Shown here: positions 1-7,818 of the stretch, piece after piece
Numbering within the stretch: position 1 is the stretch's first letter
How the letters are laid out: the number at the start of each line of letters is the position of its first letter
NCBI RefSeq assembly: GCF_026626335.1
Contig: NZ_JAPNTZ010000011.1
Coordinates: 1-64,000, forward strand
Source of the DNA: Paractinoplanes pyxinae
GTDB taxonomy: Bacteria; Actinomycetota; Actinomycetes; Mycobacteriales; Micromonosporaceae
Direction: 5' to 3'
DNA length: 64,000 nucleotides
Notes under the pieces: model-generated
What the model was told of the DNA's origin: nothing
The model's input: the letters and a program-made list of their open reading frames with translations, nothing else
The model's database searches: none
Translations under genes and position numbers: made by a program

Positions 1-120
1 GGTAACCGCGACGGCGTCGGCGAGGGTAACCGCGACGGCGTCGGCGAGGGTAACCGCGACGGCGAGGGCAATCGCGACGGCGAGGGCAATCGCGACGGCG
101 AGGGCAATCGCGACGGCGAC
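1..120 (+). repeat. In-frame tandem repeat (24-bp then 18-bp units) inside the GNAT gene
   Basis: Two 24-bp units encoding GNRDGVGE are followed by four 18-bp units encoding GNRDGE or GNRDGD. All unit lengths are multiples of three, so the frame is kept. The array runs off the left edge, so its full copy number is unknown. The first three units use GGTAAC and the last three GGCAAT for Gly-Asn, which shows that local blocks were duplicated separately. Confidence 0.95.
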
Positions 121-372
121 GGCGTCTGTGTCGGTGGAGGCCAAGCGGTTCCGCCGAGTGACGGGGTCAGCGAAGTCGGCGGCATCGCGGTCCGGGCCCC
201 CTACCGTCGCCGTGGTTTGGCGGGCGCCGTCACCGCGGCCGTCGCGGCCCGCTTGTTCGCCGGTGGCGCCGAGGTCGCCTGGCTCGAAGCCTCCGGCAAC
301 GAGTCGTGGCGGGTGTATGAACGCGTCGGCTTCCGCCCGACCGGCAAGCGGCTCTACATAGCGCTGGACTGA
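1..372 (+). CDS. GNAT-family N-acetyltransferase, C-terminal part (start outside window)
   Basis: The frame starting at base 1 is open to the TGA at 370-372, and the start codon lies before the window. After a Gly/Asn/Arg/Asp repeat block (about 40 visible residues) the protein shows the end of a GNAT fold. The segment GGIAVRAPYRRRGLAG contains the R-x-x-G-x-G/A acetyl-CoA pyrophosphate loop, and YERVGFRPTGKRLYIAL is the usual final helix-strand pair. GNAT enzymes move an acetyl group from acetyl-CoA to an amine; the substrate cannot be read here. The repeat sits just before the cofactor loop, where a GNAT would normally have core strands or a short loop, so it is an insertion or an expanded linker. 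The family call is firm; whether the enzyme is active is open. Confidence 0.8.
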   Translation, partial: GNRDGVGEGNRDGVGEGNRDGEGNRDGEGNRDGEGNRDGDGVCVGGGQAVPPSDGVSEVGGIAVRAPYRRRGLAGAVTAAVAARLFAGGAEVAWLEASGNESWRVYERVGFRPTGKRLYIALD

Positions 373-494
373 CCGGCGCGACGGCCCGGGCATTGGCGAC
401 GGCCGACGCCCGGGCCTGCTCCGCTACCGCTGGCGTGTCCCAGCTGTCGGAAATGTGCGGTGCCGCGACTCTGGGGCACCCGGAGGATGGCGGC

Positions 495-1745
495 ATGACG
501 CTGACGAAAACTGTGCGGGTGGTGGGGCGGCAGCTTGACGCTGAGGTGCGGCCGCCGGGGTCCAAGAGCATCACCAACCGGGCCTTGATCTGTGCCGCCC
601 TGGCGCCGGGGGTCTCCACCCTGCGTGGGGCGCTGTTCGCGGATGACACCAAAGCCATGATGGGTGCGATCCAGGCGCTGGGTGCCGGCGTGGAGGCGAA
701 CGAAAGCGAGCAGACCGTCGTGGTGCGAGGCGGCGGCGCGCCGAAGCCAGGGGCGGTCATCGACGCGCGGCAGTCGGGCACCACGTCGCGGTTCGTGTTG
801 CCGGCGGCGGCCCTCTTCGGCACTCGGACCGTCGTGGACGGGACCCCGCAGTTGCGGGCGCGCCCGTTCGGGCCGGTGTTCGACGCTTTGCGGCAGGCGG
901 GCGCCAAGGTCGAGGAACTGGGTGAGCCCGGCTTTCTGCCGGCGGCGGTCAGCGGCCTCATGCGTGGCGGCGCCGTGCACGTCAGTGGGCACGTCTCCAG
1001 CCAGTTCCTGTCCGGGCTGTTGATGGCCGGGCCGCTGCTCGGCGACGGGCTCGCCGTGTCGCTGACCTCCGAGCTTGTCTCCGTGCCCTATGTGGAGATG
1101 ACCAAGGCCGTCATGGCTGCTTTCGGCGTACGCGTGGACGGTCTCGCCGTACCGAAAAGCTCATACCAACCTTGTTCTTACGGCATCGAGCCCGACGCCA
1201 GCGCCGCCTCCTACTTCTTCGGGGCGGCGGCCGTCGCCGGTGGGCGGGTGACCGTGCGGGGGCTCGGCACCGGCAGCCTGCAGGGTGATGTGCGGTTCGC
1301 CGACGTGTTAGAGCTGATGGGCGCCGCGGTCACCCGCACCGTCGATGCGATCACCGTGACCTCGTCGGGGCGGCTGCGCGGCATCGACGTCGACATGGCC
1401 GACATCTCCGACACCGCGCAGACGCTGGCCGCGGTGGCCGTGTTCGCCGATTCGCCGACCCGGGTGCGTGGCATCGGCTTCATCCGGGGCAAGGAGACCG
1501 ACCGGATCGGCGCGATGGTCACCGAGCTGCGCCGGGCCGGCGTCGACGCGGTCGAGGACGAGGACGGCTTCACGATTCACCCCGGCGAGCCGCGCCCGAC
1601 CGTCTTCCACACATACGAGGACCACCGCATGGCCATGAGCTTGGCCCTGCTCGGCCTGCGTGTGCCCGGCATCGAGCTCGAGGACCCGGGGTGCGTGGCC
1701 AAGACGTACCCGGGCTTCTTCGCCGACCTTGAGTCGCTCGGCTGA
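495..1745 (+). CDS. aroA: 3-phosphoshikimate 1-carboxyvinyltransferase (EPSP synthase)
   Basis: This 416-aa enzyme joins phosphoenolpyruvate to shikimate-3-phosphate, step six of the shikimate pathway to aromatic amino acids. The ATG at 495 is preferred because GGAGG lies at 482-486; the frame is open further upstream but has only a TTG there. Family motifs are PGSKSITNRAL (residues 21-31), RQSGTTSRF (92-100), RGKETDRIGAM near residue 335 and YEDHRMAMSLALL near 375. The usual GNAGTAMRP loop reads QSGTTSRFV: the Gly and Thr of the PEP site and the Arg are kept, but the Asn is Gln and the Pro is Phe, so it departs from the textbook class I signature. It stands alone, without other aro genes nearby. 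Function is confident. Confidence 0.93.
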   Translation: MTLTKTVRVVGRQLDAEVRPPGSKSITNRALICAALAPGVSTLRGALFADDTKAMMGAIQALGAGVEANESEQTVVVRGGGAPKPGAVIDARQSGTTSRFVLPAAALFGTRTVVDGTPQLRARPFGPVFDALRQAGAKVEELGEPGFLPAAVSGLMRGGAVHVSGHVSSQFLSGLLMAGPLLGDGLAVSLTSELVSVPYVEMTKAVMAAFGVRVDGLAVPKSSYQPCSYGIEPDASAASYFFGAAAVAGGRVTVRGLGTGSLQGDVRFADVLELMGAAVTRTVDAITVTSSGRLRGIDVDMADISDTAQTLAAVAVFADSPTRVRGIGFIRGKETDRIGAMVTELRRAGVDAVEDEDGFTIHPGEPRPTVFHTYEDHRMAMSLALLGLRVPGIELEDPGCVAKTYPGFFADLESLG

Positions 1746-1747
1746 AC

Positions 1748-1767
1748 GTGCAACTCTAGGGTTGCAC
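1748..1767 (+). promoter_or_regulatory. Probable ArsR operator: perfect 7-bp inverted repeat
   Basis: GTGCAAC (1748-1754) and GTTGCAC (1761-1767) form a perfect inverted repeat with a 6-bp spacer, 23 bp before the SRPBCC start. The operon's second gene is an ArsR repressor, and ArsR dimers bind such short dyads, so autoregulation is the natural reading. Binding itself is inferred. Confidence 0.7.
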
Positions 1768-1790
1768 ATCATGCGAGCGAGGGAGACGGC

Positions 1791-2237
1791 ATGGACAGGG
1801 ACCGGATCGAGCGCGACACCTTCGTCAAGGCGCCGGTCGAGCGCGTGTGGGCGGTGATCACCGAGCCGCAGCACGTGGGCGTGTGGTTCGGGCAGGGCGA
1901 GCCGGCCGAGATCGACCTGCGGCCCGGCGGCATCATGCGGCTCGACCACGGGCAGTACGGCGTCTTCCCGACCCTGATCGTCGCGGTCGAGCCGCCGCGC
2001 TATCTCGCGTACCGGTGGGCCAGCGGCTTCCCGGGCGAGGTGGCCACCGAGAGCAACGCCACGCTGGTCGAGTTCTTCCTGGAGCCGGAGGCCGAGGGCA
2101 CCCGCCTGCGCGTGGTCGAGACGGGCTTCGCCACGGTGCCGCTGCCGGCCGGGCGCGAGGACACCGCCGGCTACGACAGCCACAACGAGGGCTGGCGCGG
2201 CATCGTCGACATCGTTCGCGAGTACGCCGAGAAGTGA
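1791..2237 (+). CDS. SRPBCC/AHSA1-domain protein
   Basis: This 148-aa protein has the START-like helix-grip fold of the AHSA1 (Hsp90 ATPase activator homologue) group. It opens with FVKAPVERVWAVITEP, the first helix-strand of the fold. It continues with the hydrophobic-pocket strand around VWFGQGEPAEIDLRPGG and closes with the long C-terminal helix NEGWRGIVDIVREYAEK. The ATG at 1791 follows a GGGAGA ribosome site. The gene overlaps the next one by GTGA, so the two are translationally coupled. AHSA1-ArsR gene pairs are common in actinomycetes, and the SRPBCC partner is thought to bind a small hydrophobic ligand. The ligand is unknown here. An inverted repeat directly upstream probably controls the pair. 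Confidence 0.85.
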   Translation: MDRDRIERDTFVKAPVERVWAVITEPQHVGVWFGQGEPAEIDLRPGGIMRLDHGQYGVFPTLIVAVEPPRYLAYRWASGFPGEVATESNATLVEFFLEPEAEGTRLRVVETGFATVPLPAGREDTAGYDSHNEGWRGIVDIVREYAEK

Positions 2238-2554
2238 CCGCCGAGCTGCAGGTGCTCGCCGCGCTGGCCGACCCGACCCGCTGGCAGTTGCTCGACCGGC
2301 TGGCGGGCCAGGAAGCGACCGCCACCGTGCTCGCCGCGGATCTGCCCGTCACTCGGCAGGCCGTGGTCAAGCACCTGGGTGTCCTCGAGCGGGCGGGCCT
2401 GGTGCGCGCGCACCGGCAGGGCCGCGAGATGCGTTACGTCGTACGGGCCGAACGCCTCGACGAGACGGCCCGCTGGATGGCCGCGGCCGCCCGCCGGTGG
2501 GACGACCGCCTCGCCACTATCAGGAAGCTGGCCGAATCAGGCGCGGAGGAGTGA
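2234..2554 (+). CDS. ArsR-family winged-helix transcriptional regulator
   Basis: A 106-aa repressor-type regulator starting at the GTG inside GTGA, where it overlaps the SRPBCC stop. ALADPTRWQLLDRLA is the characteristic first helix region of ArsR proteins. TRQAVVKHLGVLERAGLV is the recognition helix-turn-helix, and RHRQG-like plus RYVVRAERLDE form the wing and dimer helix. No Cys metal-site motif (ELCVCDL type) is present, so it is not a classic arsenic or metal sensor. It fits the group paired with AHSA1 proteins. Its likely target is the GTGCAAC/GTTGCAC dyad at 1748-1767. The regulator family is certain; the inducer is unknown. Confidence 0.9.
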   Translation: MTAELQVLAALADPTRWQLLDRLAGQEATATVLAADLPVTRQAVVKHLGVLERAGLVRAHRQGREMRYVVRAERLDETARWMAAAARRWDDRLATIRKLAESGAEE

Positions 2555-2653
2555 AATTCCGGGGTTTCGGGTCAGGAATCTCTTAGGAGCACAACGGTTG
2601 CGACGATCCTCTCGGTGTACGTAGCAGGTCCGGCGCGTCGGGGGGCGTTCGTC

Positions 2654-3616
2654 ATGAAGGTGCTGGTCGGAAATCTGGCGATGGCCGGGGTGGCCGCGGC
2701 CGCGATGCTGCACCCGGCGGTGGCCCAGGCCGCCGCCGCGCCGGTGAGCCTGTCGAGTCTGGTGGCGTATGTCCGGAACGGCGACATCTACGTCAGCAAG
2801 AACAGCACCGAGAAGCGGCTCACCACCGGCGGCACCCACGCGCGGCCCCGGTGGTCGCCCGACGGCAAGTCGATCGCCTACCTCAAGGGCGGCCTGCTGT
2901 GGGTGATGCGGGCCGACGGCAGCGGCCGGCGTCAGCTGTCGACGCGGGCCGCGGCCGGGCCGTCGTGGTCGCCGGACGGCAAGTCGATCGCCTTCGCCTC
3001 GCTGTCGTGCTCGGGCGGGCCCGGCGTCTACAAGATCGCCGCGGCCGGGGGCCAGGCCGAGGTGCTGTTCCCGCGCGACTGCCGGGGCGAGGACCTGCCG
3101 CCCGAGCCGTCGCCGGTGACCGCCCGCTCGGGGTCGTTGAGCGAGCGCCTGAGCACTGACGACGCCGTCGCCTGGTCGCCCGACGGCACCAAGGTGGCGT
3201 TCCGGGGCGGCGACTGCGAGTCGGTCTACGACGCCTGCCTGAGCGTGGGCACCGTGGCCACCGGCGGCGAGCAGACGATCGCGGCGTACGGCGGCGGCAG
3301 CCTGCAGAACAAGGGCTTCGCCGTCGTGCCGAGCTGGCGGTCCGACGGCGCCAAGCTGGCCTGGACGGCGTACGAGAAGGGCGAGACCAAGGCGACCGAC
3401 CAGCCCGTCCACCTGGTCGAGTACGACACGAAGACCCGGGCCAAGCGGACCGTCGGGGGAGCGCTCGACCGCGAGATGGCCTATCTCGACGCCAAGCGGG
3501 CCATGGTCACCGGCCAGTACGGCAAGGGCTCGTGGGTGATGATCGTCGGCCTGGCCGGCGGCGCCCGCACCCCGTTCCACGAGGGCTCGCAGCCCAGCGT
3601 CCAGCCGGTGCGATGA
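2654..3616 (+). CDS. Secreted WD40-like (PD40/TolB-type) beta-propeller protein
   Basis: This 320-aa protein begins with MKVLVGNLAMAGVAAAAML followed by an Ala-rich stretch, a Sec signal peptide with cleavage probably near AQAAAA. The mature part holds four clear PD40 blades marked by PRWSPDGKSIAYL, PSWSPDGKSIAFAS, VAWSPDGTKVAF and PSWRSDGAKLAW. Such propellers are scaffolds for protein contacts or peptide binding. No enzyme domain follows, so no reaction can be assigned. The ATG at 2654 is chosen over a GTG at 2615 because only it places the signal peptide at the N-terminus and it has a G-rich stretch about 10 bases upstream. Two Cys pairs (near SCSGG/RDCRG and GDCESVYDAC) may form disulfides. 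Confidence 0.75.
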   Translation: MKVLVGNLAMAGVAAAAMLHPAVAQAAAAPVSLSSLVAYVRNGDIYVSKNSTEKRLTTGGTHARPRWSPDGKSIAYLKGGLLWVMRADGSGRRQLSTRAAAGPSWSPDGKSIAFASLSCSGGPGVYKIAAAGGQAEVLFPRDCRGEDLPPEPSPVTARSGSLSERLSTDDAVAWSPDGTKVAFRGGDCESVYDACLSVGTVATGGEQTIAAYGGGSLQNKGFAVVPSWRSDGAKLAWTAYEKGETKATDQPVHLVEYDTKTRAKRTVGGALDREMAYLDAKRAMVTGQYGKGSWVMIVGLAGGARTPFHEGSQPSVQPVR

Positions 3617-3635
3617 AATGAAGTAGAAAGGCAGC

Positions 3636-4304
3636 GTGACCCACCCGCCGATCCGCACCTTCCACCCGCGCCGGGGCCGCATGAGCGCCCGCCACTCCGA
3701 CGCGCACGCCGCCCTCTGGCCCAGCGTCGGCCTGACCGTCCGGGACGGCGACCGCACCCCGCTCGACCTGGACGAGCTGTTCGGCCGGGACGCGCCGAAG
3801 GTGCTCGAGATCGGCTTCGGCATGGGCGACACCCTGGCGGCCACCGCCGCGGCCGACCCCGCCCGCGACTACCTGGGCATCGAGGTCCATACCCCCGGCA
3901 TCGGCAACCTGCTGGCCGAAATTCAAGATCAAGAGCTTTCCAACGTACGGGTCGCCCTGGGTGACGCGATGCAGCTGGTGCACCGCCTGCCGCCCGGCCG
4001 CCTCGCGGGTGTGCACATCTTCTTCCCCGATCCGTGGCCCAAGGCTCGTCATCACAAGCGGCGCCTCGTCCAACCGGCCAACATCGCTCTGTTGCGCGAG
4101 CGTCTGCCCCCGGGCGGCGTCCTGCACTGTGCGACCGACTGGCCGCACTACGCCGAGGCGATGGCCGAGACGCTCGACGCCGACCCCGGCCTCGAGTTTC
4201 TCGACAACGACCGGTCCGGCCGTCCCGAGACGAAGTTCGAGCGGCGGGGCGCCGGAGCCGGCCGGCCCATCACGGATCTGCGCTACCGACGAAAGACCCC
4301 TTGA
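3636..4304 (+). CDS. trmB: tRNA (guanine-N7-)-methyltransferase
   Basis: A 222-aa SAM-dependent enzyme that methylates N7 of G46 in the variable loop of tRNA. VLEIGFGMGDTLA is the SAM-binding motif I. YLGIEVHTPGI is motif II. FFPDPWPKARHHKRRLV is the TrmB signature, with the catalytic Asp-Pro-Trp-Pro, and TKFERRG near the C-terminus is the conserved tRNA-binding end. The GTG start is preceded by AAAGG. It lies 19 bp after the propeller gene on the same strand, but nothing suggests a functional link. The call is secure. Confidence 0.95.
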   Translation: MTHPPIRTFHPRRGRMSARHSDAHAALWPSVGLTVRDGDRTPLDLDELFGRDAPKVLEIGFGMGDTLAATAAADPARDYLGIEVHTPGIGNLLAEIQDQELSNVRVALGDAMQLVHRLPPGRLAGVHIFFPDPWPKARHHKRRLVQPANIALLRERLPPGGVLHCATDWPHYAEAMAETLDADPGLEFLDNDRSGRPETKFERRGAGAGRPITDLRYRRKTP

Positions 4305-4333
4305 CGGCAATTAGCACCTTATAGGCTGACGGG
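4301..4333 (+). promoter_or_regulatory. Leaderless promoter of the histidine kinase gene
   Basis: TTGACG (4301-4306) and TAGGCT (4322-4327) lie 15 bp apart, and exactly six bases separate the -10 from the GTG at 4334. This is the actinobacterial pattern in which the transcript starts at the start codon. No ribosome site is visible. Confidence 0.6.
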
Positions 4334-6349
4334 GTGGAAGACGCCGGGCTGTCGTCGCGCACCGGGCGCCTCGACGAGGACCTGCTGCACGAGGTCGCCG
4401 AGCTGCACCCGGCCTCGCTGGACGGCGGCGGCGCGGACGAGCTGGCCGGTCTGCTCGCGCGGGCCGCCAACGCCCCGGTCGGCGTGATCTACCTCGTGCG
4501 CGACGACACCCTCAAGCTGTACGGGGGCTACGGGCTGGCCGACTGGCGGTCGGAGGCCCCGCTCAAGGGCAGCCTGGCCGCCGTCGTCGCCGAGACCGGT
4601 GAGCCGCTGGTCATCGACGACCTCTCGGCCGACGACCGGGTGCCGCCCGGCCGCACCGGCGCCTACCTGGGCCATCCCATGCGCGACCGGAACGGCGCCG
4701 TGCTGGCCGTGTGCTGCGCCGCCGACGCCGAGCCGCGCACCTGGTCGGCCCAGGAGCAGTCCTCGGTCGCCGAGGCCGCGCTGGTCGGCGCGCTGCTGAT
4801 CACCGAGCAGCTGTCCCGGTACGAGATCGACCGTCAGCGCCGCTTCCTGGACGCCGTGCTCGACAGCCTGCACGACGGCGTGACCGCCTGCGACGAGCAG
4901 GGCCGGATCGTCTTCGTGAACGAGCGGATGCGCCGCATCTGGGCCGACATCGGACCCGCCGGCGAGGACCTGGGTCTGCGCAGCGCGCTGCAGGGTGAGC
5001 ACCTGCACGACAGCGACATGGTGCTGCCCGGCCTCAACCGCCGCGAGCGGCACTATCTGGTCGACGCCCATCCGATCATCGGCCCGGGCGGGCAGACGGT
5101 CGGCGCCGTGCAGGCCGTGCAGGACGTCACCCGGCGCAAGCGGGTCGAGCGATTTCGCACGTGCGAACTGGCCGTCACCACGGCGCTGGCCGAGGCGCCG
5201 AGCATCGAGGCGGCCGGTCCGCGCGTGCTCGAGGCCGTGGTCGGCACCCTGGAGTGGGTGCACGCCGAGTTGTGGCTGGTCGAGAAGGCGGCCGGGGTGG
5301 TCCGCTCGGTGGCCCGGTGGAGCGCCCCGGGCTGGCAGTCCGACATCGAGGTGCCGGCCGACCTGCCGTTCGGGGTGGGGCTGGCCGGGCGGGCGTGGCA
5401 GGTGGGCAAGCCGCTGTGGATCCGCGACGTCGGGCGGCCGCAGAGCCTGATCTCGCCCGAGACCGCCGCCTCGGGGGCCTTGCACACGGCGCTGGCGGTG
5501 CCCGTACGGGAAGGATTTGAGACTCTCGGGGTTCTGACCGTCTTCGCCGACACCGTCGAGGACCCCGAGGACGAGCTGCTGGCCCTGATGTCCGGGATCG
5601 CCGCGCACATCGGCCAGTTCGTCGAGAAGCACCTGGTGGAAGACCTGCAGCGGCAGCTGGTCCGGAGCAAGAACGAGTACCTGGCGTTGGTCGGGCACGA
5701 GCTGCGGACGCCGTTGACTTCGATCAGCGCCTACACCGAGCTGTTGCGCGAGGCCGACGAGGTGAGCCTGATCTCGGACGGGCCACGCCTGATCGCGGTC
5801 ATCGAGCGCAACGCGAACCAGCTCAAGGACATCATCAACGAGCTGATGGAGCTGTCGGCGCTGGACGGCGGGCACGCCGACGTCCAGCTCACCCCGATGG
5901 ACCTGGCCGAGGTGGTGCGCGACTCGGTGGCCAAGGCCCGCGACGCGGTGGCGGGCGCGCCCCTGGTCATCGAGGACGACCTGCCCGACCAGCTGGTGCT
6001 GCCGGGGGACCGCAAGCGGCTGCGCCAGGTGGTCGACAACCTGATCGGCAACGCGGTCAAGTACAGCCCGGACGGCGGGCACATCGGGATCACGCTCAAG
6101 GCGTCGGGCCGGGCGGCCGAGCTGGCCGTCTCGGACACCGGGCTGGGCGTCTCGGTCGACGAGCGGGAGAAGCTGTTCACCGGGCTCTACCGCACCAGCC
6201 GGGCCCGCGACTCGGCGATGCCGGGCACCGGGCTGGGCATGACCCTGAGCCGGGCGGTGGTCAGCCGCCACCACGGCAGCATCGAGCTGGTCGACCACGA
6301 GGCGAAGGGCACGACCGTGCTCGTCCGGCTGCCCCTGGACGCTCGTTGA
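4334..6349 (+). CDS. Sensor histidine kinase with GAF-PAS-GAF input domains
   Basis: A 671-aa cytoplasmic kinase with no membrane segment. By sequence pattern, residues about 40-160 form a GAF domain. About 175-275 are a PAS domain (FLDAVLDSLHDGVTACDEQGRI), and 290-435 a second GAF. HisKA follows with the phospho-acceptor in GHELRTPLTSISAY (His near 455). The ATPase domain shows an N box (VVDNLIGNAVKYS), G1 (VSDTGLGVS) and G2 (GTGLGMTLS), all intact. The order suggests sensing of a small ligand or of redox/light inside the cell. No response regulator gene is adjacent, so it is an orphan kinase. The start is the GTG at 4334, supported by the -10 element exactly six bases upstream. Confidence 0.9.
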   Translation: MEDAGLSSRTGRLDEDLLHEVAELHPASLDGGGADELAGLLARAANAPVGVIYLVRDDTLKLYGGYGLADWRSEAPLKGSLAAVVAETGEPLVIDDLSADDRVPPGRTGAYLGHPMRDRNGAVLAVCCAADAEPRTWSAQEQSSVAEAALVGALLITEQLSRYEIDRQRRFLDAVLDSLHDGVTACDEQGRIVFVNERMRRIWADIGPAGEDLGLRSALQGEHLHDSDMVLPGLNRRERHYLVDAHPIIGPGGQTVGAVQAVQDVTRRKRVERFRTCELAVTTALAEAPSIEAAGPRVLEAVVGTLEWVHAELWLVEKAAGVVRSVARWSAPGWQSDIEVPADLPFGVGLAGRAWQVGKPLWIRDVGRPQSLISPETAASGALHTALAVPVREGFETLGVLTVFADTVEDPEDELLALMSGIAAHIGQFVEKHLVEDLQRQLVRSKNEYLALVGHELRTPLTSISAYTELLREADEVSLISDGPRLIAVIERNANQLKDIINELMELSALDGGHADVQLTPMDLAEVVRDSVAKARDAVAGAPLVIEDDLPDQLVLPGDRKRLRQVVDNLIGNAVKYSPDGGHIGITLKASGRAAELAVSDTGLGVSVDEREKLFTGLYRTSRARDSAMPGTGLGMTLSRAVVSRHHGSIELVDHEAKGTTVLVRLPLDAR

Positions 6350-6356
6350 CCACCTG

Positions 6357-6380
6357 TTGACAGTTGTGACTCTGGTCACG
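6357..6380 (+). promoter_or_regulatory. Crp/FNR-type operator overlapping a TTGACA element
   Basis: TGTGA (6365-6369), six bases, then TCACG (6376-6380) matches the Crp family consensus TGTGA-N6-TCACA at nine of ten positions. The core GTGAC-TCTG-GTCAC (6366-6379) is a perfect dyad. TTGACA at 6357-6362 could be the -35, but no clear -10 follows at 17 bp. The site lies about 30 bp before the next start. Confidence 0.6.
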
Positions 6381-6408
6381 AGCCGGCTGCCGGGTGAGGA
6401 TGAGCGAC

Positions 6409-7818
6409 ATGACCCGGTGGACTCCTGATCCGACGTTCTACGCCTCCCCGAGCGACGCGGCGGGCGCCCCGGCCGAGAAGCTGGCCTATGTGGCCGCTTT
6501 CGACCGCGCGGCCGAGCAGCCCGACGCGATCGCCGTGATCGACACCGACCCCGCCTCCGAGACGTACGGGCGGGTGGTCGGCTGGACCGATCTGCCGCAC
6601 ACCGGCGACGAGCTGCACCACTTCGGCTGGAACGCGTGCAGCAGCGCGCTCTGCCCGACCGCGCCGCACCCGCACGTCGAGCGGCGCTACCTGATCGTGC
6701 CCGGCCTGCGGTCGTCGCGCCTCTACGTGATCGACACGAAGGACGACCCGCGGGCGCCCCGCATCGTCAAGGAGATCTCGCCGGAGGAGCTCAAGTCGAA
6801 GTCGGGCTACTCGCGGCCGCACACGATCCACTGCGGACCGGACGGCATCTATGTCTCGGCGCTGGGCAACGGCACCGACGGCGGCGGGCCGGGCGGCATC
6901 GCCGTGCTCGACCACACCACGTTCGAGGTGCGCGGGCAGTGGGAGGCCGACCGGGGCGACCAGTTCCTCGCGTACGACTTCTGGTGGCACCTGACCCGCG
7001 ACGTGCTCGTCACCTCGGAGTGGGGCACGCCCGACATGATCGAGGACGGGATCAACCCGGAGCTGCTGCTGGGCCGCAAGTACGGCCACCGGCTGCACTT
7101 CTGGGACCTGGCCAAGCGCACGCTGGTGCAGTCGGTCGACCTCGGCGACCAGTACCAGATGACGCTCGAGCTGCGCCCGGCCCACGAGCCGACCAAGGAG
7201 TACGGCTTCGTCGGCGTGGTGGTCAGCGTCGAGGACCTGTCCGCCTCGGTCTGGGTGTGGCACCGCGAGGCCGGCGAGTTCAAGGTGACCAAGGTGATCG
7301 ACATTCCGGCCGAGCCCGCCGCCACCGAGGACCTGCCGCCCGCGCTGCAGCCCTTCGGCGCCGTGCCGCCGCTGGTCACCGACATCGACCTCTCGGTCGA
7401 CGACAAGTTCCTCTACGTGTCGTGCTGGGGAACCGGCGAGCTCAAGCAGTACGACGTCAGCGACCCGTTCCACCCGGTCGAGGTGGGCTCGGTGCGCCTG
7501 GGCGGGATCGTCGGCCGCGTGCCGCACCCGTCTTTCCCGGACGAGCGCCTGGCCGGCGGCCCGCAGATGGTCGAGGTGTCGCGTGACGGCAAGCGGGTCT
7601 ACGTGACCAATTCGCTGTACGGGTCGTGGGACGACCAGTTCTATCCGGACGGCGTCGGAGCCTGGCTCGCCAAGATCGACGTGGCCGACGGCGGCGGGAT
7701 CGCCGTCGACCCCCAGTTCTTCCCGCACGGCGACGAGTTCCGCGGCCGCCGCGTGCACCAGACCCGCCTGCAGGGCGGCGACGCCAGCTCCGACTCGTAC
7801 TGCTTCCCCTCCGCGTGA
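6409..7818 (+). CDS. Selenium-binding protein (SBP56) / methanethiol oxidase homologue
   Basis: A 469-aa protein matching the SBP56 family end to end. It opens with TRWTPDPTFYASP and KLAYVAAFDR. It has the conserved GWNACSSALC, with the Cys that binds selenium or lies at the active site, SRPHTIHCGPDG, and GGPQMVEVSRDGKRVYVTNSL. The C-terminus FRGRRVHQTRLQGGDASSD is also typical. Characterised bacterial members (MtoX) are copper-dependent methanethiol oxidases that make formaldehyde, H2S and H2O2. The ATG at 6409 is chosen because GAGGA lies eight bases upstream and family members begin with this TWTPDPTFY-like segment. The gene overlaps a membrane-protein gene by GTGA and has a Crp-like site upstream. 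No Sec signal is visible, so a cytoplasmic location is likely. Confidence 0.88.
   Translation: MTRWTPDPTFYASPSDAAGAPAEKLAYVAAFDRAAEQPDAIAVIDTDPASETYGRVVGWTDLPHTGDELHHFGWNACSSALCPTAPHPHVERRYLIVPGLRSSRLYVIDTKDDPRAPRIVKEISPEELKSKSGYSRPHTIHCGPDGIYVSALGNGTDGGGPGGIAVLDHTTFEVRGQWEADRGDQFLAYDFWWHLTRDVLVTSEWGTPDMIEDGINPELLLGRKYGHRLHFWDLAKRTLVQSVDLGDQYQMTLELRPAHEPTKEYGFVGVVVSVEDLSASVWVWHREAGEFKVTKVIDIPAEPAATEDLPPALQPFGAVPPLVTDIDLSVDDKFLYVSCWGTGELKQYDVSDPFHPVEVGSVRLGGIVGRVPHPSFPDERLAGGPQMVEVSRDGKRVYVTNSLYGSWDDQFYPDGVGAWLAKIDVADGGGIAVDPQFFPHGDEFRGRRVHQTRLQGGDASSDSYCFPSA

Noticed and set aside
1..120. Repeat array considered as CRISPR
   Set aside because: The units are contiguous, without spacers, and are translated in frame with a GNAT domain.
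2598..2623. TTGCGA...TACGTA as promoter of the propeller gene
   Set aside because: The spacer is only about 14 bp and neither element is close to consensus.
4319..6379. Long minus-strand frame opposite the histidine kinase
   Set aside because: No domain and biased composition; the plus strand holds all kinase boxes.
6357..6385. TTGACA before the SBP56 gene as a full promoter
   Set aside because: No acceptable -10 is found 16-18 bp downstream; only the Crp-like dyad is reported with confidence.
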